64,000 bases of DNA from Solimicrobium sp040544425 (GCA_040544425.1 JBEONO010000001.1:1-64000), one strand, 5' to 3'; shown: positions 42,279 to 51,091, counted from the stretch's first letter. Notes: generated from the letters alone by a model not told the origin. Made by a program: numbers and translations.

Positions 42279-43547
42279 TTATTTGGTAATGAGTCGCTCC
42301 TGCGGCTGAAGTCTGACTTTCATTTTTTTAACGTTGCCCAATATTGTTGCCGACACCCGCTCCAGAACAATCTGCTCGTTTGATTCTTTGGTAGTCAATG
42401 GTAATAGCGCCGCCACTTCACCGGGCAATTTGTTCTCAATCCGAGCAGCGATATCAAGCGCAATTCTTGGCATGATGCGTCTGTTGATGTTGAGACTGTC
42501 CGCCAGTTCGCACAAGTCCTCATGATTGATTTTCCCCGGCTCGACGTGTTGACCGATCTTGAAAGCGAAGCGATTCGACAAACCGCTGTAGACCGTGGTG
42601 CACATCAAATCATAGAACGGGGCAAGTCTTAATTTGCCCTTGGTATTTAACATGGCCAGGTTCTTCGCATGGCTGTCGTTATTCCCGACAATCAGATTAA
42701 AAAACAACCATTGCACCAGCTTGTGACAGTCGGTAAGTGGCACTGCGCTTTTGTTTTTCACCAGCTCATAGCAATTCTTGAAGGACGGACCGCCATCGTT
42801 TTCGTATTTCACGCCGGAAGGTTTATCCAGCAGTTGGCACAGGTCGGCCTGATACAGGCGCTGCAGCTTGCCCTCCGTATCTCTTACCCGGTCGAAGCGT
42901 TGTATCAGACAAGATTGCAGCTTGGGCAGATAGCTCACTGTTGCCGTGGGTAGCTGGCAGGCCTGCGCCAGTTTCATGATCAGCGTTTCATTGATGGCCG
43001 AACTGAATATTTTCAGGCGCTGGATGTCCGGCTTCAAAATGTGTGTCGAGATCGAGGCATTGAGCGGCAAGGATGGCTGATTATCTTCCCCGAGCATCAA
43101 TAGCAATTTGTGTTGGGCGCCGGACAGTGAGACGTTGCTGTTGGCAGTGGCGGCAATTGCCTCAGTGGTGCTGGTGTTATGTACCAATGCTGCGATGTCG
43201 TCCCAGGAGGCTGAGAGGTAATCCGCAGCTTGCGGGTTTTGTCCTTCCGGGAGAATGACGACAGCTCCCGCCGTGTCGCCACCGACTTTGGAGAGCATGC
43301 CAAATATCGTGGTGACGTGATGTCTGGCTTGCAGCAGGGCACGCTCGTCGCCTTCCGGCAGCAGGTTTTCGAAAAAGGAGGTGACCGCCTCGTTCGCGAT
43401 TGGACCCGGCCGGAGCGGGATGAGCGCAGAAAAGGGTGGTCGTAGCAGACCGTTGATGCAATCCTGCGTGTAAGTAAACGACAGGGGATCGGTGTCGTGC
43501 AACGTGCCGACCCTTACCTGATCAACAAAAACGCCTGACTCACGCAT
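42279..43547 (-). CDS. hipA: HipA-family serine/threonine kinase toxin
   Basis: HipA toxins phosphorylate targets such as glutamyl-tRNA synthetase and induce dormancy. This 422-residue product has both parts. The N-terminal couple_hipA domain contains FTYTQDCINGLLRPPFSALIPLR and FFENLLPEGDERALL. The kinase domain contains NVSLSGAQHKLLL (ATP loop), HILKPD, NETLIMKLA, the catalytic FNLIVGNNDSHAKNLA and the metal-binding FYDLMCT. All catalytic residues appear intact. Its start overlaps the hipB stop by eight bases, the normal antitoxin-first order. It extends about 20 residues past E. coli HipA length at no known motif. Confidence 0.92.
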   Translation of the reverse strand: MRESGVFVDQVRVGTLHDTDPLSFTYTQDCINGLLRPPFSALIPLRPGPIANEAVTSFFENLLPEGDERALLQARHHVTTIFGMLSKVGGDTAGAVVILPEGQNPQAADYLSASWDDIAALVHNTSTTEAIAATANSNVSLSGAQHKLLLMLGEDNQPSLPLNASISTHILKPDIQRLKIFSSAINETLIMKLAQACQLPTATVSYLPKLQSCLIQRFDRVRDTEGKLQRLYQADLCQLLDKPSGVKYENDGGPSFKNCYELVKNKSAVPLTDCHKLVQWLFFNLIVGNNDSHAKNLAMLNTKGKLRLAPFYDLMCTTVYSGLSNRFAFKIGQHVEPGKINHEDLCELADSLNINRRIMPRIALDIAARIENKLPGEVAALLPLTTKESNEQIVLERVSATILGNVKKMKVRLQPQERLITK

Positions 43548-43785
43548 CGGTCCGCTTCCTTCTGATCACGATTTCAAGGCCGACCATGGCCAGCAGGTCG
43601 AGAAGTTTCTGGGCCTGGATGGTTTTCTTGCCGTTTTCAGCGTCGCTGATGAAGCGGTTTCCGGAGCCGAACATCCCGGCTGCCAAGACCTGATTAATAC
43701 CCTGCTCCTTGCGCGCCTGTCGAATCAGGTCGCCGATTTCTTCAGTGCTGCCAACGACTGTGCCTTGATCCAGATTTGCGTCCAT
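43540..43785 (-). CDS. hipB: HipB-like XRE antitoxin
   Basis: This 81-residue protein is an XRE helix-turn-helix (IGDLIRQARKEQGINQVLAAGMFGSGNRFISDAENGKKT) with a short C-terminal tail ending IRRKRTDA. It should bind HipA and, as a dimer, the palindromes upstream, repressing its own operon. The HTH residue pattern and overlap with hipA match the family. The ATG at 43785 directly precedes a 20-residue extension and then the HTH. Confidence 0.9.
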   Translation of the reverse strand: MDANLDQGTVVGSTEEIGDLIRQARKEQGINQVLAAGMFGSGNRFISDAENGKKTIQAQKLLDLLAMVGLEIVIRRKRTDA

Positions 43786-43805
43786 GATGAGTTCACCTGA
43801 TTTGG

Positions 43806-43918
43806 TTACCGTTCGGTAATTTTATGGTTGTCATTAACTGAGGTCAAGCCAAAATTACCGATAGGTAATCAGGCGCTCGAAAAACAGGTATTTTATCTGG
43901 ATATTACCGATCGGTATT
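43806..43918. promoter_or_regulatory. Three evenly spaced HipB operator palindromes
   Basis: Three related inverted repeats lie directly upstream of hipB: TTACCGTTCGGTAA (43806-43819), ATTACCGATAGGTAAT (43854-43869) and ATTACCGATCGGTATT (43903-43918). Their centres are 43812.5, 43861.5 and 43910.5, each 49 bases apart. The shared form is ATTACCGATCGGTAAT. E. coli HipB also binds several spaced operators, though of a different sequence. These are the probable autoregulatory sites. Confidence 0.8.
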
Positions 43919-44015
43919 ATTAAAAAATGCATTGTTCACAAGAAAATACCAGCAAAACGGGATCCTTTTCTCTTTTCACAGCAACTGATTGACGCTGCCA
44001 AAACCCATGCATATA

Positions 44016-44031
44016 CTGTATATCCATACAG
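44016..44031 (+). promoter_or_regulatory. LexA (SOS) box of imuA-imuB-dnaE2
   Basis: CTGTATATCCATACAG matches the proteobacterial LexA consensus CTGT-N8-ACAG exactly, with the palindrome extended to TACTGT...ACAGTA (44014-44033). It lies 17 bases before the imuA start and an AGGGA ribosome site, so the operon should be SOS-induced. Confidence 0.9.
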
Positions 44032-44047
44032 TATCAGGGAAGATAAA

Positions 44048-44809
44048 ATGATAACCATCCAACAACAGCCAGGCGGCGCTGTGTTGCCCGCTCCTGTGCG
44101 CACTCCTGTTCGTGAACTGGATTTTCAGGGCGTCTGGCGCGCCAACCAGCTGGCCGTCAGCAGAACCGCAACCTGTTCAACCGGCTTTGAAGAATTCGAT
44201 AATGAGCTGCCCAGCAAGGGTTGGCCGCGGTCGGCGCTGATTGAATTATTGCTGCAGCAATCCGGCATCGGTGAAATGCAGTTGTTAAAGCCGGTGCTGA
44301 CCCAACTGTCCAGAACGCAAAAAATCGTGCTGATTCAGCCACCGTATCTGCCGCAAGCCATGGCGTGTAAAAGCTGGGGAATTCACATCAACAATCTGCT
44401 GTGGATTAAAACCACCAGCACCGCAGATGGATTGTGGGCGACCGAGCAGATTCTGAAAAACGGTTGCTGTGGTGCGGTGATTTTATGGCAGTCGAATGTG
44501 CGCAATGAATCGTTACGGCGCCTGCATCTGGCCGCGCAATCCACCGATACCTGGCTGTGGCTGATGCGACCACTGTCGGCGCGTATGGATTCCTCGCCAG
44601 CACAATTGCGGATTGCACTGCGCCCGGCATCGGGCGGCGTGGCGCTGAAAATTGTCAAACGACGCGGCCCGCTCTCCGAGCAACGCTTATTTATCCCTCT
44701 GGCAGATATGCCGGCATCACGTCATTATTCGGGTCAAGAAAATGCGCCTGTGGTTATCGGTACACCTTCCCCTGTTAGCGCTCGAAGCGATACGTCCATC
44801 CTGGTCTGA
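44048..44809 (+). CDS. imuA: Translesion synthesis protein ImuA
   Basis: ImuA is the RecA-like part of the ImuA-ImuB-DnaE2 mutasome, which performs error-prone bypass of DNA damage. The 253-residue product has TGFEEFDNELPSKGWPRSALIELLL followed by GIGEMQLL, a degenerate Walker A place. Later it has IQPPYLPQAMACKSWGI and ILWQSNVRNESLRRLHLAAQ, all typical of ImuA. A consensus LexA box and AGGGA site stand directly upstream. Its 3' end overlaps imuB by 68 bases. Confidence 0.93.
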   Translation: MITIQQQPGGAVLPAPVRTPVRELDFQGVWRANQLAVSRTATCSTGFEEFDNELPSKGWPRSALIELLLQQSGIGEMQLLKPVLTQLSRTQKIVLIQPPYLPQAMACKSWGIHINNLLWIKTTSTADGLWATEQILKNGCCGAVILWQSNVRNESLRRLHLAAQSTDTWLWLMRPLSARMDSSPAQLRIALRPASGGVALKIVKRRGPLSEQRLFIPLADMPASRHYSGQENAPVVIGTPSPVSARSDTSILV

Positions 44810-46205
44810 GCCGGGATGCTACGCGGTGCTGCAGCAGGGACGGATTTTCGTGGCATCACGCGAAGCGATCAAGAGCGGTGTGCGTGATGGTATGCGCGCA
44901 GGCGGGGTGTCGACCATATCACCGACCACCGTTGTGCTCGACCGCGATCTCGATAAAGAAAGCATCGCGCTGGATGCCATCGCCATGGCGCTGCTGCAGT
45001 TCACGCCGGAAGTCACCTGCGCGGAAGATTTCTGCATTCTGCTGGATGTATCAGCGAGCCTGTCTTTGTTTGGCGGACCACTGGCGATCTGTCGGCGCAT
45101 CACCGCCAGTATCAGAAAACTGGGGTTTTCAATTCAGCTGGGCGCGGCCCCCACCGCAACCGGCGCATGGCTGCTGTCGCGCTGTTATCGGGCTCGCCCG
45201 CCGCGTCGCCGCACGGCAAACATGTCGAGACTAAACTTTTTACTGGATCGTTTGCCTTGCGCGATTCTGCCGGCTGCGCGCAGTTATAACGAATGGTTGA
45301 TCGGCATTGGTGCCGATACCCTGGGCGACCTGCGCAAATTACCCCGGCCCGGTCTGTTACGCCGCACCGATAAAAACTTGCTGGACCAACTGGATCGCGC
45401 CTACGGTCTGGTGCCGGAGCTGTTCGACTGGATCCAGATCCCGGCAACCTTTTCAGCGCGCATGGAAACGTTCGACCGTATCGAACACGCCGATGCCCTG
45501 ATGTTCGGCGCAACGCGTCTGATCCTGCAACTGATCGGCTGGCTGGTCGCGCTGCAAAAAGCCGTCTCTGCTTTTGATCTGTATTTGGAACACGAGCGCG
45601 GCCGCTATGCGATCGCTCCGACACAAATCGAAATCGGATTGGCCGAACCTGCCTGGCACGAAGAACATTTGATCCGCCTGCTGCAGGAACGACTCGGCCG
45701 GATTGAACTGATCGCACCGGTGATTGCCATTCGTCTCGAAGTCAGAAAACTGAGCGCGATGCTGCCTCCAACCGCCTCGCTGTTTCCCGAACCCGGAGGA
45801 ACCCCGGCCGACTGGAACCGACTGATGGAATTGTTGATCGCCCGCATGGGAAAAAGTAATGTGCTGACCCCGGCCTGCGTGAATGATTATCGCCCGGAAG
45901 TGTGCAATACCTGGATTCCCGCGACCGACAAACTGCCCAATAAAAATGAGATTGATCAGGTAGTCGAGCGACCATTCTGGATTCTGCCAAAACCGATAGC
46001 ACTGTTAATGCGCGATAACCGACCGTTCTACGGATCACCGCTGAAACTGCTGCGCGGCCCGGAACGCGTTGAAGCCGGCTGGTGGGACAGTGAATCAGTC
46101 GCGCGTGATTATTTTGTGGCGCAAAACACCGATGCCAGTTGCTACTGGATTTATCTGGAGCGAACCACCGAGCCGCGCTGGTTTTTACATGGGCTGTATG
46201 CGTAG
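44742..46205 (+). CDS. imuB: Non-catalytic Y-family polymerase ImuB
   Basis: ImuB is a Y-family polymerase relative that lacks catalysis and bridges ImuA, DnaE2 and the beta clamp. The 487-residue protein starts MRLWLSVHLPLLALEAI, where the first catalytic aspartate of active Y-polymerases is missing. CILLDVSASLSLFGG, LGAAPTATGAWLLSR and the helix-hairpin-helix LRKLPRPGLLRRTDKNLLDQLDRAYG follow. The ATG at 44742 agrees with relatives. It overlaps imuA and ends three bases before dnaE2, so the three form one tight operon. Confidence 0.92.
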   Translation: MRLWLSVHLPLLALEAIRPSWSEPGCYAVLQQGRIFVASREAIKSGVRDGMRAGGVSTISPTTVVLDRDLDKESIALDAIAMALLQFTPEVTCAEDFCILLDVSASLSLFGGPLAICRRITASIRKLGFSIQLGAAPTATGAWLLSRCYRARPPRRRTANMSRLNFLLDRLPCAILPAARSYNEWLIGIGADTLGDLRKLPRPGLLRRTDKNLLDQLDRAYGLVPELFDWIQIPATFSARMETFDRIEHADALMFGATRLILQLIGWLVALQKAVSAFDLYLEHERGRYAIAPTQIEIGLAEPAWHEEHLIRLLQERLGRIELIAPVIAIRLEVRKLSAMLPPTASLFPEPGGTPADWNRLMELLIARMGKSNVLTPACVNDYRPEVCNTWIPATDKLPNKNEIDQVVERPFWILPKPIALLMRDNRPFYGSPLKLLRGPERVEAGWWDSESVARDYFVAQNTDASCYWIYLERTTEPRWFLHGLYA

Positions 46206-46208
46206 ATC

Positions 46209-49200
46209 ATGAACCCATCCTTATCGGAGTACGCCGAACTCCAGTGCTTTAGCCACTACACCTTTCTGCGCGGCGCCTCGTCACCCGAACAACTGGTGCA
46301 GCGCGCCGTCAAACTCGGTTACCACAGTCTGGCGCTCACCGATGAATGCACGCTGGCCGGTGTGGTCAAGGCACATGTCGAAGCCAAGCGACTTGGCCTG
46401 CCTCTGATCGTCGGCAGCCAGATTCGCATTACCCCGGAAGATGGCAGCAGCGCCTTCATGCTGATCATTCTGGCGATGAATAAAAATGGTTACGGCAATT
46501 TATCTGAATTGATTACCGTAGCGCGCACCCGCGTCGACAAGGGCAGCTATCTCGCCCAGCCACGCGATCTGGCCGACCCGACCGCAGAACTGGCTCATCT
46601 GAAAGGTTTGCCCGACTGCCAGATTATCCTCGCACCCGACTACGGCATCACCTATGAAAAACTGGAGCGTCAGGCCGCCTGGCTGCTGCAACTGGCTCCG
46701 GGCCGGGCGCGGATTGCATTGACCCTGCATCACCGCGTCCATGACGAAATACATAAAGCGATCGTCAATGCCGTCTCCGCCGAATACGGCCTGCCGGTCA
46801 CCGCCACCGGCGACGTGTGCATGCACCTGCGTTCCTATAAACCGATACAGGACACCATGACCGCAATCCGGCTCAGTACCCCGGTAGCGCAATGCGGTTA
46901 CCAGCTGGCGCCGAATGCCGAACAACATCTGCGCTCCCGCCTTCGGCTCAGCAATTTATATCCGCGCGAGGCATTGCATGAAACGCTGCGCGTAGCGAAC
47001 CTGTGCACGTTTTCTCTCGATGAACTGAAATATGAATATCCCGACGAACTGGTGCCGGAAGGCGAGACCCCCACCAGCTATTTGCGTCAGGAGAGTTATA
47101 TCGGTGCGCACTGGCGCTATCCGACCGGCATTCCACAAACCGTGCAGGCGCAACTGGAGCATGAGCTGCAGCTGATCCAGGAAATGAACTACGAAAGTTA
47201 TTTTCTGACGGTCTACGACATCGTGCGTTTCGCGCGCTCGCAGCGCATTTTATGTCAGGGGCGCGGCTCGGCGGCCAACAGCACCGTCTGCTATTGCCTC
47301 GGCATTACCGAAGTTGATCCGTCGCGCGGTACCTTGTTATTCGAACGGTTTATTTCCAAAGAGAGAAATGAACCTCCCGACATCGATGTCGATTTCGAAC
47401 ATCAGCGCCGCGAAGAAGTGATCCAGTATATCTACAACAAATACGGCCGCATGCGCGCAGCACTGACGGCGGTTGTGATCACCTATCGTCCACGCAGTGT
47501 CTTGCGCGACGTGGGCAAAGCGCTGGGGGTGGATCTCTCGATCGTCGACAAAGTCGCCAAAGCCAGTTACCGCTGGGGCGGGCAAGCCGACCTGCGCAAA
47601 CGCCTGACCGATTGCGGATTCGATCCGGATTCAGCCGTAGCCCAGCAATGGAATGATCTGGCTGAAAAGCTGATGCGCTTTCCGCGTCACTTAAGTCAGC
47701 ATCCGGGCGGCTTCATCATTTCGCATTCCAAGCTGTCGCGTCTGGTGCCGATCGAAAATGCCGCCATGGCCGAACGCTCCATCGTCCAGTGGGACAAAGA
47801 CGATATCGATGCCGTCGGTCTGATGAAAATCGATATCCTGGCACTGGGCATGTTAAGTTGTATCCGCCGCGCGCTGGAAATCGTCTCGGAGCGCAGAGGT
47901 GAGCCGTTCGAGCTGCATGACATTCCCGCCGAAGATCCCCTCACCTATGAAATGATCAGCCAGGCCGATACCGTCGGCGTATTTCAGATCGAGAGCAGGG
48001 CGCAGATGTCGATGCTGCCGCGTCTGCAGCCCCGACAGTTTTATGATCTGGTGATTGAGGTCGCCATCATCCGCCCGGGCCCGATTCAGGGCGGCATGAT
48101 TCATCCCTATTTAAGGCGCAGGCAGGGTATCGATCCGGTCACCTATCCCAGCCCGGCGATGGAAGCGGTACTCAGTCGTACGCTGGGCATTCCGATTTTT
48201 CAGGAACAGGTGATGCAGATCGCCATGGTCGCGGCAGGTTTTTCAGCGGGCGAGGCGGATCAGTTGCGACGCGCCATGGCGGCCTGGAAACGCAAAGGCA
48301 ATCTGGAACAATTCGAAGAAAAATTAATGACCGGCATGGCCGAGCGCGGGTATGGCGCCGAATTTGCCACTGCGATCATCGCCCAGATCCGGGGTTTTGC
48401 CGAATACGGTTTTCCGGAATCGCATGCCGCCAGTTTCGCCTTATTGGCCTATGCCAGCAGTTGGCTGAAATGTCATGAACCGGCCGCGTTTTTAACCGCA
48501 CTGCTGAACAGTCAGCCGATGGGATTCTATTCGTCGTCTGCGCTGGTGCAGGATGCACGGCGGCACGGCGTAGTGGTATTGCCGGTCGATGTCACCATCA
48601 GCAATTGGGACAGCAGACTGGAGCCGGACGGCGCGGTGCGTCTCGGCATGAACAATGTCAAAGGACTGGAACGCGAAGCGGCCTGGCGCATCGAAGAAGC
48701 CCGCCCGATCCGGCCCTTTGTCGATACCCGCGATTTGGCCAGTCGCGCCCAGTTAAACGCCGGTCATGTCCGCGCCCTGGCTGCGGCCAATACCCTGTTT
48801 GCTCTGACCGGCAATCGGCGTCAGGCACTCTGGCAGGCTGTGGCCAGCGTGCCCGATAAAGGGTTGTTGCGTCAGGCAGCCATTGATGAAATGCCGGTGC
48901 AGCTGGCAGAGCCGAGCGAAGGTGAAAGCATCACCGCCGACTATCGCCATCTCGGACTGACACTGGGCCGACATCCGCTGGCGCTGTTGCGCGTACGACT
49001 GGCGGCAATGCGCTTTTCAACAGCGGAAATACTGAACACCTTCCCCGACCGAAAACTGGCACGCGGCTGCGGCATCGTCACGGTCAGACAGCGCCCCGAA
49101 ACTGCCAAGGGCGTGACCTTCGTGACGCTGGAAGACGAGACCGGAAATGTCAACGTCATCGTCTGGCCGGACCTGGCAGAAAAACAGCGCGCCGAATTAT

Positions 49201-49334
49201 TAAGAGCACGCCTGCTGGGCGTATATGGCAAGTGGCAATCGCAAAACAATGTGCGCCATCTGGTGGCGCTGCGGCTGGTTGATCTGTCGCATTTGCTGGG
49301 GGAATTGGAGACGCGGAGCCGGGATTTTTCGTGA
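46209..49334 (+). CDS. dnaE2: Error-prone DNA polymerase DnaE2
   Basis: DnaE2 is the C-family polymerase that extends past lesions in the SOS mutasome. The 1041-residue product has the PHP domain (CFSHYTFLRGASSPEQLVQRA, LALTDECTLAG). The polymerase core contains LCQGRGSAANSTVCYCLGIT and the catalytic PDIDVDFEHQRREEVIQYI, with further KIDILALGMLS. HhH and OB-fold parts (GCGIVTVRQRPETAKGVTFVTLEDETG) lie near the end. It is shorter than replicative DnaE (about 1160), as expected for DnaE2. It is the last gene of the LexA-controlled operon. Confidence 0.95.
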   Translation: MNPSLSEYAELQCFSHYTFLRGASSPEQLVQRAVKLGYHSLALTDECTLAGVVKAHVEAKRLGLPLIVGSQIRITPEDGSSAFMLIILAMNKNGYGNLSELITVARTRVDKGSYLAQPRDLADPTAELAHLKGLPDCQIILAPDYGITYEKLERQAAWLLQLAPGRARIALTLHHRVHDEIHKAIVNAVSAEYGLPVTATGDVCMHLRSYKPIQDTMTAIRLSTPVAQCGYQLAPNAEQHLRSRLRLSNLYPREALHETLRVANLCTFSLDELKYEYPDELVPEGETPTSYLRQESYIGAHWRYPTGIPQTVQAQLEHELQLIQEMNYESYFLTVYDIVRFARSQRILCQGRGSAANSTVCYCLGITEVDPSRGTLLFERFISKERNEPPDIDVDFEHQRREEVIQYIYNKYGRMRAALTAVVITYRPRSVLRDVGKALGVDLSIVDKVAKASYRWGGQADLRKRLTDCGFDPDSAVAQQWNDLAEKLMRFPRHLSQHPGGFIISHSKLSRLVPIENAAMAERSIVQWDKDDIDAVGLMKIDILALGMLSCIRRALEIVSERRGEPFELHDIPAEDPLTYEMISQADTVGVFQIESRAQMSMLPRLQPRQFYDLVIEVAIIRPGPIQGGMIHPYLRRRQGIDPVTYPSPAMEAVLSRTLGIPIFQEQVMQIAMVAAGFSAGEADQLRRAMAAWKRKGNLEQFEEKLMTGMAERGYGAEFATAIIAQIRGFAEYGFPESHAASFALLAYASSWLKCHEPAAFLTALLNSQPMGFYSSSALVQDARRHGVVVLPVDVTISNWDSRLEPDGAVRLGMNNVKGLEREAAWRIEEARPIRPFVDTRDLASRAQLNAGHVRALAAANTLFALTGNRRQALWQAVASVPDKGLLRQAAIDEMPVQLAEPSEGESITADYRHLGLTLGRHPLALLRVRLAAMRFSTAEILNTFPDRKLARGCGIVTVRQRPETAKGVTFVTLEDETGNVNVIVWPDLAEKQRAELLRARLLGVYGKWQSQNNVRHLVALRLVDLSHLLGELETRSRDFS

Positions 49335-49463
49335 TGATTAGCGCCAATTTTTCTGCGAAAAATAAATCCAGATATTAAGCAAAATTGTTTAAATTACTGC
49401 TTACTTTACAGGCATTAATCTGTATAGTTATTTTCTGCTTAAAAACAGTTTGTACAGGTTGAA

Positions 49464-49586
49464 ACGACGCTGGGTTCCCGGCTAGGCACCCTCGCCAAAA
49501 GCCGCGGGAACGACGGGGGGCCTGGCCGGTTAAAATTTTCGGATGCCCCGTCGTTCCCGCGGCTTTTGGCGGGAACCCAGTGGCGT
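49464..49586. repeat. Large REP-like inverted repeat
   Basis: A 25-bp stem, with GGGAACGACGGGG on the left (49494-49518) and CCCCGTCGTTCCC on the right (49546-49570), closes on about 28 bases. Beyond it the homology goes on as CTGGGTTCCCG and CGGGAACCCAG, except that the left arm carries about 13 extra bases (49481-49493). A second pair of the same family is at 57.7 kb. Confidence 0.85.
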
Positions 49587-49612
49587 TGCCGTAAGTCGTT
49601 AAATTTTCTTGA

Positions 49613-49807
49613 AGAGATTTTCCCTTCTCTTTTTTGCTCAATGAGATGTTGGTGCAGGGAGTTGGCTCAACCGAACTTGGACGTCGGCTGGGCATGATCC
49701 CGCAAGAAGCGAACCGGGTCGTCGATTTTCATCACAAGACAAAAATTGATACGATCGCCAATGCAATGGCAGCTTTGGGGAAGCGTATGGATCTTTGTGT
49801 CGTTTGA
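49613..49807 (+). pseudogene. HicB antitoxin C-terminal remnant
   Basis: In frame to a stop at 49805-49807, the plus strand encodes about 64 residues, including STELGRRLGMIPQEANRVVD and HHKTKIDTIANAMAALGKRM. This matches the C-terminal helix-turn-helix of HicB antitoxins (ELARRLG..QEVNRLVDL.H.TKIDTI..AL.ALGKRL). The N-terminal pseudo-RNase domain and the partner toxin HicA are absent, and upstream lies the inverted repeat. An internal ATG at 49646 could make a 53-residue protein, but a truncated remnant is more likely. Confidence 0.72.
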
Positions 49808-49838
49808 CAAAATGATCTGGAGTGCGTTCTCCCGGCGG

Positions 49839-50264
49839 CTAACGCTGAATTTCAAGCGCATAGCTTATCGCCGCTTCAAGCACCTCAAGGTTAATGTCCT
49901 TGAGCGCTTTGAATTTAATGCAGTAAGAACTCACGCTGGCTTTGCCGATCTTTTCTCCATAAGTCTGGGCTAAATATTTCTTGTCCGCGATCCCCATGAT
50001 GTAAACGGATATGCCGCTTGTATTGGCACTGAAACCAATCTGATAGAACTCTCTGGTTTTCCCGTCTGCATATTTCATGGTCAGCAGACCATAGCCGACA
50101 TTGGGATTGGATACAGTTTTACCTGCATCGTTTTTACCATCCAGGTACCACAATTTACAGCCTGGCATCAGTTGCAGAATCCGGTGATGCAAGGTCTGCA
50201 TGTCACTGGATTTGGGTTCGGGAAAGCTGGCAAGGTAGCTGTTAATTTCGTCCTGTACGCGCAT
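49839..50264 (-). CDS. DUF1801 (YdhG-like) protein
   Basis: The 141-residue protein has the DUF1801 pattern. INSYLASFPEPKSSDMQTLHHRILQLMPGCK lies at the start, then VGYGLLTMKYADGKTREFYQIGFSANTSGISVYIMG. A basic SSYCIKFKALKDINLEVLEAAI ends it. The family has a small alpha/beta fold and no settled function. Relatives commonly sit near SRPBCC and ArsR genes, as here (21-base gap to the SRPBCC gene), so one leftward operon is likely. Confidence 0.85.
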   Translation of the reverse strand: MRVQDEINSYLASFPEPKSSDMQTLHHRILQLMPGCKLWYLDGKNDAGKTVSNPNVGYGLLTMKYADGKTREFYQIGFSANTSGISVYIMGIADKKYLAQTYGEKIGKASVSSYCIKFKALKDINLEVLEAAISYALEIQR

Positions 50265-50285
50265 AGCTTCTCCCGATCAGTGCTT

Positions 50286-50762
50286 TTAAGTACGCCCAGA
50301 CAGTTCATCAAGCAAGGCCGCCAGTTTGTCGAGTATCTGGATCATGCCCAGATCTTCTCCCTCGTCATAGAAGCTGCGCTTGAAAGTCATCCTGGTCTGA
50401 CCATTGCCCAGGTCCTCAAACGTCACCACATCACGCACTTCCACATCATTCTTGTCAGCGGGTTCGACTTTTCCGTTCTGATCAGCATAAAACAGCGCCG
50501 AGACAATTTTTTCCGGCGCGAGGATCTCGAGGTATTCGCCACCGCTCCATCCCTCCCAGCCGTCAGGCGAACGCATGCAGTACAGGTATTGGCCGCCGAC
50601 ACGGAAATCGATTATGCAGGCCGGTGAGGTAAAACCTTTGGGCCCCCACCATCGCATCACGATCTCAGGATTGGTCCATGCCTTCCAGACCAGCTCGCGC
50701 GGGGCATCAAATACGCGGGTAATTTCAAGATTTTCAAGCAGGTTCGTTGTACGCTCAGTCAT
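50286..50762 (-). CDS. SRPBCC (AHSA1-like) domain protein
   Basis: This 158-residue protein is an activator-of-Hsp90-ATPase-homologue type START-like fold. ITRVFDAPRELVWKAWTNPEIVMRWWGPKGFTSP is diagnostic. VGGQYLYCMRSPDG, GGEYLEI and the end helix LGMIQILDKLAALLDEL follow. Such proteins bind small hydrophobic ligands in a cavity. A GGAGG ribosome site lies six bases before the ATG at 50762, and its first base is the last base of the upstream ArsR stop (TGATG). This translational coupling to an ArsR regulator is a common pair. Confidence 0.9.
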   Translation of the reverse strand: MTERTTNLLENLEITRVFDAPRELVWKAWTNPEIVMRWWGPKGFTSPACIIDFRVGGQYLYCMRSPDGWEGWSGGEYLEILAPEKIVSALFYADQNGKVEPADKNDVEVRDVVTFEDLGNGQTRMTFKRSFYDEGEDLGMIQILDKLAALLDELSGRT

Positions 50763-51091
50763 CACTTGCCTCCGTTGTTTTTCATTTCAGTCAATACCGC
50801 ATCCAGTTTGTCGAAACTTTCATCCCAAAACTGACGATAGTCATGCGCCCAGTCACTCACCAGCTTGATGGCTTCCGGCTGCAAGGTGCACACGCTTTCC
50901 CTGCCACGTTTGGTTTTCACCACAATATTTGCGCGGATCAGATAGGCAATATGCTTGGAGATCATTTGCTGCGAAACAGCAAACGGCTCGGTCAAGGCAT
51001 TGACGGTCGCCGGGCCTTGTGCAAGGCGCTCGATAATCGCCCGCCTGGTCGGGTCGGACAATGCCAAAAATAGTGTTCCTAAATTATCCAC
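50762..51091 (-). CDS. ArsR-family transcriptional regulator
   Basis: The protein is a winged-helix ArsR regulator: LFLALSDPTRRAIIERLAQGPATVNALTEPFAVSQQMISKHIAYL, then the wing VVKTKRGRESVCTLQPEAI. It lacks the metal-binding cysteine motif, and belongs to the group paired with SRPBCC genes, so it probably senses something other than metal or none. The start is uncertain. The GTG at 51091 gives 109 residues and the usual N-terminus, and a TTG at 51169 would add 26 residues. Its stop is coupled to the SRPBCC gene. Confidence 0.82.
   Translation of the reverse strand: MDNLGTLFLALSDPTRRAIIERLAQGPATVNALTEPFAVSQQMISKHIAYLIRANIVVKTKRGRESVCTLQPEAIKLVSDWAHDYRQFWDESFDKLDAVLTEMKNNGGK

Noticed and set aside
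49420..49460. Possible second LexA box downstream of dnaE2
   Set aside because: CTGT and ACAG half-sites occur, but not with the required eight-base spacing.
49375..49695. Leftward 106-codon frame over the inverted repeat
   Set aside because: Its sequence is generated by the repeat and by the opposite strand of the HicB remnant.
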